A DNA stretch of 64,000 bases from positions 98,445 through 162,444 of the forward strand of contig QNGE01000297.1 of the NCBI GenBank assembly GCA_008508345.1. The letters are read 5' to 3'. Source of the stretch: Paragonimus westermani. Taxonomy: Eukaryota; Platyhelminthes; Trematoda; Plagiorchiida; Troglotrematidae. Below are positions 1 to 11,900 of the stretch, one piece after another. Within the stretch, counting starts at the first letter, position 1; the number at the start of each line of letters is the position of its first letter. The translations under genes were made by a program, and so were the position numbers. Under the pieces are notes generated by a model. The model searched no databases and was not told the origin of the DNA. It was given only the letters and a program-made list of their open reading frames with translations.

Positions 1-2599
1 GTTGCTATTTTTTCAAGTGTTGAGGAGCACAATTTGGAAGAAGATGGATCTTATGGTGCCTTGTTCTTCTGCAACTTTGGTCATTTATCTTGCCACACTG
101 TGTGTGGCTTGTGAACAGATGTCTGGATCTTCCATCAGGACCAAGGTCTTACATAAGTGAAACAGGTTACATCTCTGGGAACGTTATGCACATACTTGGA
201 TGCTTTTTCGAGTCTCCAGCCAGCGTAGATATCCGCAGTTTAAAGTGATGCATAATCTCAAGCACCTGCGCTGGTAAGTCAGTGCCCGTGCTTGTTTTGG
301 TGTTCGGGTGTCCACGTCTATCTTATGCTTCTTTTACCCTATACTGACCTCAGACCGCCCAATTCTATTCCACATTCTAATGAACTACTTCTGGAAGAAA
401 CAGTTCCATATATCTGTATGTATATCCCTCAATGTTTACCCCATATTCGTTTAATGCCGTTTGGCACAAAGTCAGATGCACGTAAGCTTTGTAAGATTTT
501 TTATCCCTACATCTGCAGTGAACTACGCTCAATTCCTCACTGTGAAAGTGACTACCATGATTGTCCTACCAGGATAAGATCGTGTCACAATAGAACGGTT
601 AGGCATTACACTCATTGCTACTTGTTCGATAAATCAGTTCTGACAGTATATTTACCATTTGCAACATGTGCAATGCCTGATTACTGATAAGACTTCCACT
701 CCGGTGAACAACTTCAGACACGATAATCACGTGAAATGATGGACGTACAGGTTCCTTTGTATCTGACTCTACACTGATCCTGTTTTATGAGGCGGTTTTG
801 GCTTTGGATATACATGAAAAACTTGCCACCGCGTTATCCTACAGGAAAACCAGTTTAACTTCACCAGTCCGGTTTCGTTTTCTAAGTGACTGGAGTTTAT
901 TTTCAGTTGAGCTTTTATTTATGCAGTCCACACACTGCCCAATTCCTAACACGATTGGGACGTGTTCGCTGCGCAAGGTCGGTTGGTATCTAGACATCGA
1001 CCGCCAGTGCATTAGTAATTGACCTATTTTCTGCTAGGGGTGTAACTGACCTCCATTGGTTGATCGGCTTACTCTGACGATGTCGTGTAGCTAACCTGAT
1101 TTCACGTCATATTTTTCAAGTCAACAACCTAAGCCAAAAGTGTGTCACTACATCAATGATCAGAATAACATGTGGTGGTCTTCCGTGTTCATTCTTGAAG
1201 GAAGCTAACATGTCCATGACATATCAGGTTTCAACGGGAGGAGGGAGACCAAACTGTAATTCGTTCCTGACTCTGTTAATCCGAAATTACAGACAGTCTG
1301 ACAATTCGCATGTGTAAGCAAAACAGCGTACTAGCACATTGAAATAGTGTACGGACACAACCGACACACACACGTAGGGGGAAGGAGAGAGCGAGAATCA
1401 GAAAGACGACTGTGACAAAATCAGGTTCACACATACATACAGATAGGTAGGAACAAAGATAAACGAGCACACAGGCCGGCATCTCTCGTGGCTCGTAGGA
1501 ATGTGTTAGATGAGTAACTATGATCTCCGACTACATTTCTTGTTCCAACCAAGCAGGGCTTTTAGGTAGTTTGATTGAGTCAGCATTGACCATGGGGTTG
1601 GTCCGTTTATTCCAGAGTGTTGACACTCCAACCGAGAAGTTTTGTGTGATACACAATAGCACCTCGCCCATCTGAATATCATGCCCAATTAAATGCTTCG
1701 TTAACTACACATTCCTGTTCAACGGGAGGATGCGTGTTGCTGTGTGGCCAACCCGGTGTATAAGTTAATGGGCTCTAATTAAGATTCCTGTCAGTTGTAT
1801 GTGGTCCACGGAAAACTGGTCCGGTGCTGTTAGACTTTTTGGATAGGTGGACGCTTTGATGCCCATGACCATCCTAGTAGCCCGTCCATGAAAAGTATTA
1901 CTAAGAGACACAAGTGACAAGCCTTTGTTTCACTATATTCATTGGAGTCAGACATTTTGGAGGCACCTATAGGATACGGTCAACCAAATATTGTCCTTAA
2001 AAGTTTTAGTGTTATTTGCGGTTTCACTGCCGTAGTGTAAGATTTTTAGATGGACCTATACAATCCGTCGCTAATGTTCGCAAACCTCAACCACATTCGG
2101 AGACCTTTAGATTGTGACCACGTGATGAGCAGTCATAAAGGTTTTGATGACGGACTTGCTGTCCCTCGGGTAATTCACAGAGGTGAAACGAATGTTGAGA
2201 TGGAAAAGTCAAAATTCAGCAAACCGCCTTTTTCTTGTTGTTTACGGAATACGGTACTTTGAAAGACGTTAGCCGCCCAGATGAAAACTATCGTGCTAAC
2301 GTCCTCCACGTTTGGGTCACACTTGCTGATTAACATAAACGGAGAGGTAGCGGTCTGTTACGCACACTGTGTGTAAATCCAAACACCCCAAATTCAAGGT
2401 AAGTATGCGTTCACCATCCACACTTCCAGATATATATACTGAAAGTGATTTTACTTAATAATTCTCGTTGCACCGTGCCCCTAAGTGTGCGCCCCCCTTG
2501 GCACAATATCCTACTAGACAGGTCGCATACACCAATCTACATGCAAAACGATTTTGGTCATATCCTTGTCTTTATTTAGTAGCAAAGTCCAGACGAACG
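1..2599. other. Upstream intergenic region, no supported gene
   Basis: I see no splice-bounded exon, domain motif or RNA gene here. The longest open stretch (292-687, +) begins at a non-ATG codon, resembles no family I know and is cysteine/tyrosine-rich in the manner of chance translation. The region sits upstream of the CpG-rich block and the signal-peptide exon, so it is probably the 5' flank of the laminin-G gene. Confidence 0.5.
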
Positions 2600-3170
2600 T
2601 TAACTGGCCATTGCCACCGCTAACGGCCTTAGATCGGTTGAATCATCTTTTGGCAGCTTTGATTTCGCCCACTGCCTCTCGATTGTCCCTCCTGCTGGCC
2701 TGATTGCGCGTGGGCAGTGTTGTGAACAGCTGCTCCACACAGCGGGACGCTTATCGCAGAAGGATGGATTGGGAGACCAGACCACCCGTTTGCCAACGCG
2801 TTCGTAGCATGCGTAGCGGTGTGCACCGCACCGATGCGCTATCGATTTATTATCTAGCCGGCCACTCGGTTGGCTGTTGGTATGATGCACCGTATGCACG
2901 CACGCACCAATAAGCGAGACTCACGTGTGTATGCATGCACGCTGTTGCACGCGTGCGTTCTCGCGTGTGCATCGTGCTATCGTGTGGGTGTGAAAATGGG
3001 CCTATGTAATAAGCAACCCGGCACAAGAGGGCACCAACATCGGTAATCAACCTGACGTGCCCTGCAAGGCCACATCCTTTGAAACCATAGCCTGCGCTTG
3101 CCTAGATTACATCAACCGGATTGCGCAAGAGCGACGATTGCCCCGTTAATCGGAACTAGCCCTAGGCATA
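2600..3170 (+). promoter_or_regulatory. CpG-rich block upstream of first coding exon, putative promoter and 5' UTR
   Basis: This stretch is visibly richer in GC and CpG than the surrounding AT-leaning DNA. It contains runs of alternating purine-pyrimidine (TGCACGCACGC, CACGTGTGTATGCATGC, CTCGCGTGTGC) and a perfect 10-bp palindrome GCACGCGTGC at 2947-2956. It ends directly at the ATG of the signal-peptide exon (3171). A promoter role is inferred from position and composition only. I found no convincing TATA box or initiator, and no transcription start can be placed. Confidence 0.3.
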
Positions 3171-3291
3171 ATGCGCAATTCGCGTGCCGCCGCGTTTGCG
3201 CTTCGAATACGGTGGTCATTTAGTCTCATCTGGTTACTCTGCCTTTCTGTGACCTGTGCAACCAATCAGACATGGAACTTTGATCTAAAAG
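3171..3291 (+). CDS. Exon 1 of laminin-G-domain protein: start codon and signal peptide
   Basis: The ATG at 3171 opens 40 codons and one extra base, ending at a strong donor (AAAAG|GTGAGT). The peptide has a basic n-region (MRNSRAAAFALRIRW) and a hydrophobic core (SFSLIWLLCLSVTCA). This reads as a classical secretory signal, with cleavage likely near residues 29-31. A possible N-glycosylation site (NQT) follows at residue 32. The exon ends in phase 1, and the next exon starts in phase 1 and continues the reading frame as ...WNFDLK|D|LKISYLRL. Intron 1 would be 29.4 kb, long but plausible in large trematode genomes. The link between these two exons rests on phase and peptide style only. Stop codons flank this frame outside the proposed exon, as expected for a real exon in intronic DNA. 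Confidence 0.6.
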
Positions 3292-6200
3292 GTGAGTCCG
3301 AAAGACCGCTTTTTTTTCGTCCACCTTGTAAAGGTTGGAGCATCACGAAAATTTTAAGTTTGTCCGTGACGCGGTTTCCGCATAAGTCTTGAACTCTAGT
3401 CCCGTGGTTCACACTTGACATTCTGTCCAACCTTGGTGGACTAGAATGGTTAAAGATTTTCTCCAACACGAGATTGGTAAAAAGTGAGCGCATGTTTTTA
3501 ATCAGACAGTTCGTTATTATACCTAACCAACTGGCTCGGGTATAGTCAACTACATTTGCGCCGTTGGCTTACAAGCTGTTCAGTAAACTTTTGGGGATTC
3601 ATGCAGTGAACCATAGTATTCCTAAGTCAGTGTAAGAAATTTATCAACTATGCTAACCAAATCTGGGTACTATTGACCACCTGAATTGTTGTCATCACCT
3701 CATCACCCACCATTGTGCACTGATTTGTGTCATGTTTCAAACGGTCAGTTCTGTTTTAAAACCAGATGTAGTAGATTCCACTGTTCAACCTATCGGCCTA
3801 TTTCTTGAAATGTTGGCTGGTTCACAACCTTTCAACAGTCCGCGCTTGATGAGTTGACTTAGATGATCTCTGCCCGGTGTTGCAGATACGCGATCGTTGT
3901 CTGTCCGTTGGGGACACTGTATTAGGCCACCTTCTTGGAGATTTTTGTCTGGTTGTTGAATTTCAAAATACGTCCACCGCTTGATTCCCATGATAAGTAT
4001 ATTGGTAAACTTTCCCAACGTTACGCTTCGAAATTAGTAGATTGTTGAAGCACACCTTTCACATTTGGCACACTCTTCTGTCGACTTGGCTCAATGAAAA
4101 ACACTTTATTGGGCCCAAGTTTTACTCATATTTGTGGTCGTTTGTAATAAGCGCCGCAATCAGAGAAGAGCACTGATTTCCGGTTGTCTGTCACCTTTAC
4201 GGTTATCGTGGCTCCACTTGACGACACTCATCTTATTTCGGACAAAACAGTAGTACCTACATTGGTGTATTGGTAAAGAAACTTCGTCTGAACTGAAAGC
4301 CAAATGAAACATGTTTAAGTGTGTTTGCCACATCAGTAAATATTCCAGGAATTGGTTGATGTAAGTCTAACGCAGTTCAAATTTGTCCATGGTCTACGCC
4401 TTTCAAAAGAGGCAGTAGATTTCAAAAGATTTAGAATTCGTTCCTGGTAAAACTCGTCAGCGGTGCACAGACTTACCAATAAACTCCGAGCTGCGTGCTG
4501 ATCAGACAACCGGTCGTTCTGAATGTATGTACATCGAACGTGCTCCAACATGAACGAACCTGGAATGTGGAGCTGGTTGAGAAAACCACCTGAATTTAAA
4601 AACTATGGTCAGTTGCGAATGATATTCGATTTGTAATCTTGCGTTGTAAATACGGGCTGACCGCTCAACGACACGGACACCGATGCCGTTCCCAGTGGTC
4701 GAGGATTACTGGTTCCGGCTTATTCCAATCCAGGTTTTGGCAGCGTGACATAAAGAAGCTTAGTTATTGCATTCAATGAAGCACACTCGTTGTGCCATAA
4801 GGGTGAACGCCCAGTTCACTGGTTACGTGTGTGTTACATTCATACTGTGTGTGTTTCACGCGGGCGTGGAGAGACGTGTTTGTGCAGGGTAGGTCGATCT
4901 TGTTTTCAACACCGTTAAACGAACCCAAGTGGCAAAGGTATTCGGTAGGTTTTGGGCTAGCTGATGCGAGAGCACTACATCATCAAGTACGTCTCCGGGC
5001 TTGAGATTGGGGAGCAAGCTTGCTCAGTGAACAGACACTGGTTAACAAAACGCTGTAATACCACGCGATCTCCACAGAAGCCTGACTGTCAACCCCGTTA
5101 CGAGTACCCTCAGTTTAAACTTGTTAACCTGTCATAAGAGGAATGTAGTTGCCTAGAAAGATTGCAATCCAAACGCTGCACACAGGCTTTCTCCTAATTA
5201 TTAGCAACGATGAAGGTGATCGATGTGTGTCCACTGTTGGTTCGAGCCAGGCCGCGTGGTTTCTTTCAGGGTTTATATGTGAACGTGCGTTTGGCCATGC
5301 TGCCTACACCGCACGACTGAAACGTATAAAGTAGCCAGCCTAAGAGTAATTCAAACGGGGCGGAAGTGGACGCGTATGTATACTGTGTTGATCCTTCGAT
5401 TGATAGACAGTCTCCTGAGTACAAGTTGTTGGGAGCCATAGGCCATGGTTCGAACCCTTCTTAACAGGCAATACTTATGAGTTAGTTAGCCTGCACCGGA
5501 CACGCACTGGCTAAGACATCACGTTACGATGTGATACATAAATTTTGGAGCGGCAGGTTTACTTTAATCGTTCGTTTGAAGACGAAGTGTACACAATCAA
5601 TTGCTGCAGCGACTGAAGGCTCCAAGTTGACCGGGGCGCATAAACCAGCTGCTCACCCTCGAAGTCATCGATGTTGACGTCGAGGTTCATTGATGCCCTG
5701 TTTTAGTAAACGTTGAACGGCCCTGCTTTCGTGATAATTAGGTTTACGGGTTCATAATCTCGAACGATTGTCTGGTGAAATTAGTGTCGAAGTTATGGGA
5801 GGGAAATTTTTCAGTTGCTTTCGGTGTCCTGTTAAGTAAGGTTGGACCTATAACCATTACGTCATCAGACTTTGTACCATTCTATGACGGTGTAGACTGG
5901 GTCGCGCATGTACTAGACACGGTTAGGCTTCAAGTCTAGTGTAACAAAGAGCGGCCAAATTGACCGGAATTTAAACGTGTTGCCAGTTAATTGATAGGCA
6001 GTCGCTTTTGACGAACTGTCTCACATTCTAAGGGCACATCAGGCTTCGCACTTTTGTAATTCGGAACTTTAAAAGTCAGTCACAAAGTGTTTTTTGTCAA
6101 GTTATGATGCAGTCGATTTTCCAAGGTCAAACTCCTAAAGCTTAGGTTATCACTAATAGCCGGGAAACATGTTTGAGTAAGACAGCCTAGGTTATCGAAC

Positions 6201-6690
6201 CATTAACCGCGTCTGTATTCCTTAACATATCGCGATTGTTTATCTCAGAGGCACGCGGCTTGTATATAATTTCACTCGTTTGTTTTTTATGACTTCGGAA
6301 CGTGGGGATTTAGCAGTCAAGTAAACAGTAAGGTATTCATTTTTGAGGTGGTGAGTGCAGATTAACATCTTAAGAAATAAAGTGAGTGGTCACCCAGTCG
6401 GTGTAGCAAAGGGTAAACCTAAAGTCACGTGTACGGAGAACTTTAATCACATGATACCAAAGGATGACAGAAACATCTATGCTGCTGATCAATACCCGAA
6501 GTGGTTTCATTTACTCTCACGGCGAGCATTCCTATGGGTTGACTATGTGAACTTACAGTTGAGAGTCATTTTGGAAAGTATTTACGGTGTTCTCACGCTG
6601 TTGCTCAGCCATAAAATCATCTGGATACTCTCAATACTTCATTGGGGGCAATTGGATGTCAGAACTCGCTGGAACAACTGGACAAGGTTG

Positions 6691-7559
6691 GTTGGCAGCA
6701 TCCGAATCGGGTTAGTCTGTCGCACTGACCGAAACCATAGGACGCCTGCCCGTAGCCATTACCACAAGTGGCTTGCACTGGACCACTTACCGTTTCACCC
6801 CCACACCACATACCCAATGTCAACCAGAAGGAATAAGACCGGTAGGTGTGTGTCCAGCCGGCCAATGCTGGTTAGCCAATTGGCTGGTTAACACGAAAAG
6901 GAAACCCTTATTTATCGGAGAATAAACAGAGAAAGAGAGAGAGAGACCGTAACGACAAGGTCTAAACTGAGAAGAAAGATATGTGAAATGTAATACAATA
7001 AGCATTTCAGTACAAGAGTGCACGCTAGTGCATTCTAGAGAAGATGAGGATAAAACAAAATTCAGATTGGACTACGACAAGAACAGAAAAACCGTACATT
7101 ATGCAATACATCAACAAAGCTGAAGAAAAGAATGGGTGGAAGACCGCAGACACCCAAGTTTCTGAAATAAAGGAGAGGATTAGTTGCCATACAACCATGG
7201 TCTTGACCGACGCAATCATCAACAGTAAAAGAATGGATATACTGATATAACCTACCTAAGCCTTACGTACTTGTCGTCTCTTCGCCGACGGTGCACTATG
7301 AGTACGTTGGTGGCCTACTAATCGCAAACGGCTAGCGAATTTGCGACCACACACATCACAACGCCATATGGTCACGTCACCACGACCTGTGGTACCGATG
7401 ATTCCCTTGCGTACAGCGCGATTTCGTTCTCGTCCACCCAATAACTGTTCGCTGAACATGCGGACGCCCCTTCCGAATCGTAGTCATCTAGGCCGTACGG
7501 TTCAACACGAGGTGTTTCCAACAGCTAAAATCAATGTTACAATGTGAAAGACTTACCAC
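6691..7559 (-). mobile_element. LINE family 1, 5'-truncated copy (3' end with zinc-finger tail)
   Basis: This matches, by eye, the 3' portion of the near-complete element at 38152-42540, in the same orientation. The shared sequence starts at about 6691 (TTGGCAGCATCCGA) and stops abruptly after GAAAGACTTACC at about 7559. It includes the 3' untranslated segment and the end of the ORF. Truncation at the element's 5' end is the usual outcome of target-primed reverse transcription. The only intact coding remnant is the C-terminal zinc-finger segment, annotated separately. Confidence 0.75.
7256..7459 (-). pseudogene. C-terminal C2H2 zinc-finger remnant of LINE family 1
   Basis: This 67-codon open remnant of the retrotransposon ORF contains WRCDVCGRKF...HQRTH. 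That is a C-x2-C-x12-H-x3-H C2H2 finger with all four metal ligands present, followed by a basic end (SAKRRQVRKA). The near-complete copy carries the same finger near 38728-38930. The finger may help the element protein bind nucleic acid, as inferred from C-terminal zinc knuckles and fingers in other non-LTR elements. It is not a host zinc-finger gene: one finger only, inside a truncated LINE. Confidence 0.7.
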
Positions 7560-8880
7560 TGGATAACGTAGAACGGATGAGGAATACATTAGGTGAGCGG
7601 ATGATTCAGATTTTAGTGGATGGTCTGAACAACCACACAGCTTATTGATCGTTAAAACAAATGAGATATATAGTGAGTGGCGGGGAAGCTAAGAATCAAC
7701 GTGTTCGGTGGTTATGCTTAGCGCTACCACGTCATTCACTTGTGAACACGTCTGACTAACATGCATCAGCGTATTCTTTTCGGACGACTGAAATTTTATG
7801 CGGACCACTTTCTGATTTGCAAAGTCACCATGTTGATACATGAATATCATTGTCGGATGGTGAAATGACTCTCGGCTAGGCATATATGTTAGTAGCTGTT
7901 ACAGCCGCGGCAGACGATGGGCTGACCTGTGTAGCGCATCTTGTCGTACATGCTGTGCAAGTATTAGATGGACGGAATTTCTGTCCACGGTCCTGTCGAG
8001 TGCCGTTCAACCGTTTTGCAAGTGGAATCTTTGCGTTCACTGATAAACGGCTCGTTTGAAGCGCGAACGGGTCTAGTATGTCATGATCCCAGTTCTTGCA
8101 AAGAGACACAAACACATGCTCACTCTCACAGCTAAGGAGGAAGTTTATTCCCTCAATTATAAAAATACTTGGGACAATTTTGTCAAGAATTTTACACCAG
8201 TAGAATACAGTTCGGCCAAGCCCTTTAGGGTTCTACTTCCGAAACGTTTGCGCATAGTTGGATAACGTCCTCTCTGATTGCCTGAACTCAGGGAACAGTG
8301 CTCAGTTATTTCGGTGACTGGTTGGTGTTGTTCATCACTCGACCGCTCCACGTGGCTTAGTTGATGCCACACTAAACTGCGACTGAAATGAGTGGGCAGT
8401 GTTTACTGAGCTCGTTCAGCGAGACAGTCGTGAAACACGACTTTTGCCGAATCAAAAATTCTGACTACGGACTCAAATGGGGACCCGACGAAAACAAATG
8501 CGGCAACGACGAACTCTGGTTGAACTAATCTTGCTTTGACAGTACAGCCTGGAACTTTCTCATCTCCAGCTTGGTAACCCTCAGTACCCATGTAGGTGAT
8601 TACGTATGGGCCTTACCGACGAAGCTGTTTTTGTCATTTTCACATTTAGTTTGCGTACAGTATGATCATCTTCACTCATGGAACGTTAATAAATCTTCCC
8701 AATTTTCAGCTCATCATGATTTGCCGAGGTGGGATAGTCGACACGGTTACTCTATCCGGAATGATAAATTGTCTTGTCCTTAGTATGATTGATGCTGATA
8801 TGAGTCAAAGGAGTGCTTTTAGTTGAATGGTCAAATAGTCGACGTAACCGTTTTTGAAACAGTTCATTCCCTTCAGAAGT

Positions 8881-8953
8881 TTGAACAAAACTGTTAGAAC
8901 ACGAAAACTGGTAGATGCAAGCGAGTCAATACGAAATGCTTGCATCTACCAGT
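8881..8953. mobile_element. Collapsed copy of foldback/MITE element
   Basis: The left arm (8881-8922) matches the left arm of the element at 23431-23726. After GC at 8921-8922 the sequence jumps straight into the right arm (GAGTCAATACGAAATG). This leaves a perfect 16-bp inverted repeat, 8907-8922 with 8938-8953, around a 15-nt loop. Similarity to the other copy also extends about 25 bp to the left (GAAACAGTT...AGTTTGAAC). The outer half of the right arm is missing. This is a deletion derivative with no coding capacity. Confidence 0.75.
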
Positions 8954-11900
8954 AACCGTTATTGCCACTGAAGAGCAGTAACTCGCGTAAGACGAGTTGC
9001 TTGGCGATGTAGTTTACAAGCAGACGAGAGAACGTTGAAACGAGGAGGTTAACAAATGGCAATGAAACCAACTGTCAATTGGACGCGATATTCTGAGTGT
9101 TGATTAGGTTAACTGATTTTAAACTACAGCGTTTGGCAATAGCTCATGCAGCTGTGTTGTGGAGGCAGTCTTCTCTCTGAAACAGTTATCTGGGAATTTC
9201 AAGGTGTTTAGCCAACGAATTAATCAATTGACTGTTGCCACGATAGTGACATCTCAGTGTCTTATGATCTTCAGATGCTCCATAATTTTAAATTCGGTAT
9301 ATCCTAGGCTCCTTAGCAGTGGTTCGGACAGACCTGCCTGGACTTATCACTCGTAATTTGTAGGTTGAGTGTCTGACCGAATTAAACTGAGAGGATTAAC
9401 TTCGGTTCTTAAACATTTTATGTTCACCCATTTTATGTTGTATACAACTAAACTCTTTTGTCTGACGTTGACTGTGCAACCGGTGCCCTTAAAACTTTGT
9501 CAGAAACCGACATGTATACTCATGTATGAATCAGACATAGTGACAACAGTCCACGTCCTTCGGCGCCCATTTTGGTTACTTAGTCATGCGTTTGGAATCC
9601 ATTACAACAGCATGACTAAACCATGCCGGATCACTAGAACGACAGATGATAGAGCCGAAGCAAGCATGATGGTTACTCCAACCTAAGTTCTTAGAAAGAA
9701 ATGAATAAAATATAATCGTGGTTACACACTGGATCTAGACGGACTGCGGGTTCCACCACCGTGGAAGTTACTCTGCTCATTGAATGCGCAATTTAAGGTG
9801 CGAGCCCGTGCCTGACTTCTGTAATTTCCGGAGACCCTTAAAAACAACCCATCTCAACATACAACTGGTTTATTTAAGTAAGACAATCAATTTTATGACA
9901 GGAATATTGATGAGGTGAACAAGCACAAGGCTACAAATCACGCCGCTAAATCCATTTTTCATTGTTGTAATGAACTCGATAGGCATTCCAATGTGGGGAC
10001 TAATTTTTTGACTGTGCTCAGAGCGTACGTGACCACACAGCAGGTGAGCTGTTCACACAACTTTCTAAGCGGTCAGCCCTTGCGATCACAAACCTTTCAG
10101 TCGTTCTCTGTTTTGATTTTTATTCGGTTTAGGTTTACACTAGGAATAGAGATGAGTTCGTTTAAACAAGTTCCGTAGATCTCTGCTGTATATACTTCAA
10201 TTCCAAATATCGACCCTACTTTATGTGTATGGTGTAGTGGTGATCAAATGGTAGATTAGAAGTGAACAGCGACATCTTTGGATTGTTTCATTGTTTTGCA
10301 CACGTTCAGTGAGAATTTCCCAAGTATCTAATAGGTCGGTATTTATTCCAACAAGCAATTGTCTCATCTGAACATAGTGAATAAGGAGGTCAAGATAGCA
10401 GCCAGTGTGGGGAACTTGGGGTATGAGTTTGTGTTACACAACTCAGCGTTAATGACGCAGATTATTATTTGGAGCGTTTGTGAGTTCGAACCCCAATCAA
10501 CTGGATGGTTCCTGATATGCACCGTGACATCAACTACTTTGTAGTGTATAATCTGGAAACTTTTCAAAGTCTCAGTTCACCTTTAATCGTCTGCTGCGAT
10601 TTCATATGTGTAGGCCATATTATCAGTTGTTCAGCACAACTCTTAACTGATTCTTCAGGAATCGTTCCTCAATGTCCTAATGGCGACTGATGTGCCATTT
10701 GATTACTGATTAATAGTACATGATTTTGCCACTTTTCCCTATTAAATTAATACACTTATTTCTTCATCACCTGACCTTAAAAGGTCGAGCAACCAGTAGC
10801 TCGTGAGTTGTTTCCATTTGACTGACAGACTTCACCGCAAACACATCCTCACTTAACTCATTGACTGAGGCTTTATCATTATTCAACTCCTGCCTGTTGG
10901 GTACGATGACAGTGCGATTTTGTTTCGAGTACTGAATGTATGCACATCTGATTCTGTTGGGATGCAGTTTGGTAACAGGTTGAAGGGATGGAAGTATCGG
11001 CGGCTCATCTCGACATACGTGCTCACCTCTCTTGTCCACTACCACCACCGCAAACGTGACTAACAGCAATGGTCCATAAATCTGACTGATCTCACCCGAA
11101 GTACGTTTACGTGTTCGCGTGCATACATTTCAGTTGGCTGCCCGGTATTCATTTTCTGTGCACGCGGCCTGATGGAATATTAGTCTGACTATATCAAACG
11201 ATCTACCAGAGATTAGAGTCATATGTAAAGCGATTAATTAATATTGCTCATCGTGGACGCTTTTACTAACTAATTTGCGATGTGTTCAGTAAATCGGATT
11301 GATACCGTCATATTAAAGAATGATGTGAAGTCTAGAATACTGACAGTTGACAGTTCTATCGGTCGTGGACTGTTTCAAGTGTGTGTTTGTACTTCTGTAA
11401 ACGTATTTATAGTAAGTCCGGTTAGTCAGAAGGTTCTGGAGAATGATCCATTATCCGTTCACTTTCTGACAGGTGTAGTTTCAATCATTCGTTATTCCAA
11501 GCAGTTGCTCATTTCGTTTGGACGTCCTTACATTACGTAACGATGATTTAAGTTCAACCGAAAACAGTTTAACTCACATCTCTACCCACATAGCCCTTAA
11601 CTTCTTTACTTCTTGGTTCTTGTGGGTTAATCTTGATTGTTGACTTTGAGTATCTTAGAGACGAGGTTAGAACGCTGATAAACACAAGCGTGAAAAAAGC
11701 TATTGGCTTTTCGGACACTGTTATCTAGTTAGTCAGGTTCTGTACCTCGAAACTGAAACACGACTATGAAGACACCGTTCACTCCTTCACTTGTCTACGA
11801 ATTTCACTGGCAATTCTCTTTATGGTCGCTGGTGTTAGTCGAACGTCACGAATTAGGAGGTGACATTGGTACGAAACAGACCTATCACACATTCACTTCA

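Noticed and set aside
292..687. 131-codon open frame on the plus strand
   Set aside because: Non-ATG start, cysteine/tyrosine/histidine-rich random-looking peptide, no motif and no splice sites of note.
10470..10500. Box-B-like strings (GAGTTCGAACCCC here; similar near 5449 and 61092)
   Set aside because: No matching box A at the right distance and no tRNA-like folding; single short matches are expected by chance or from old SINE debris.
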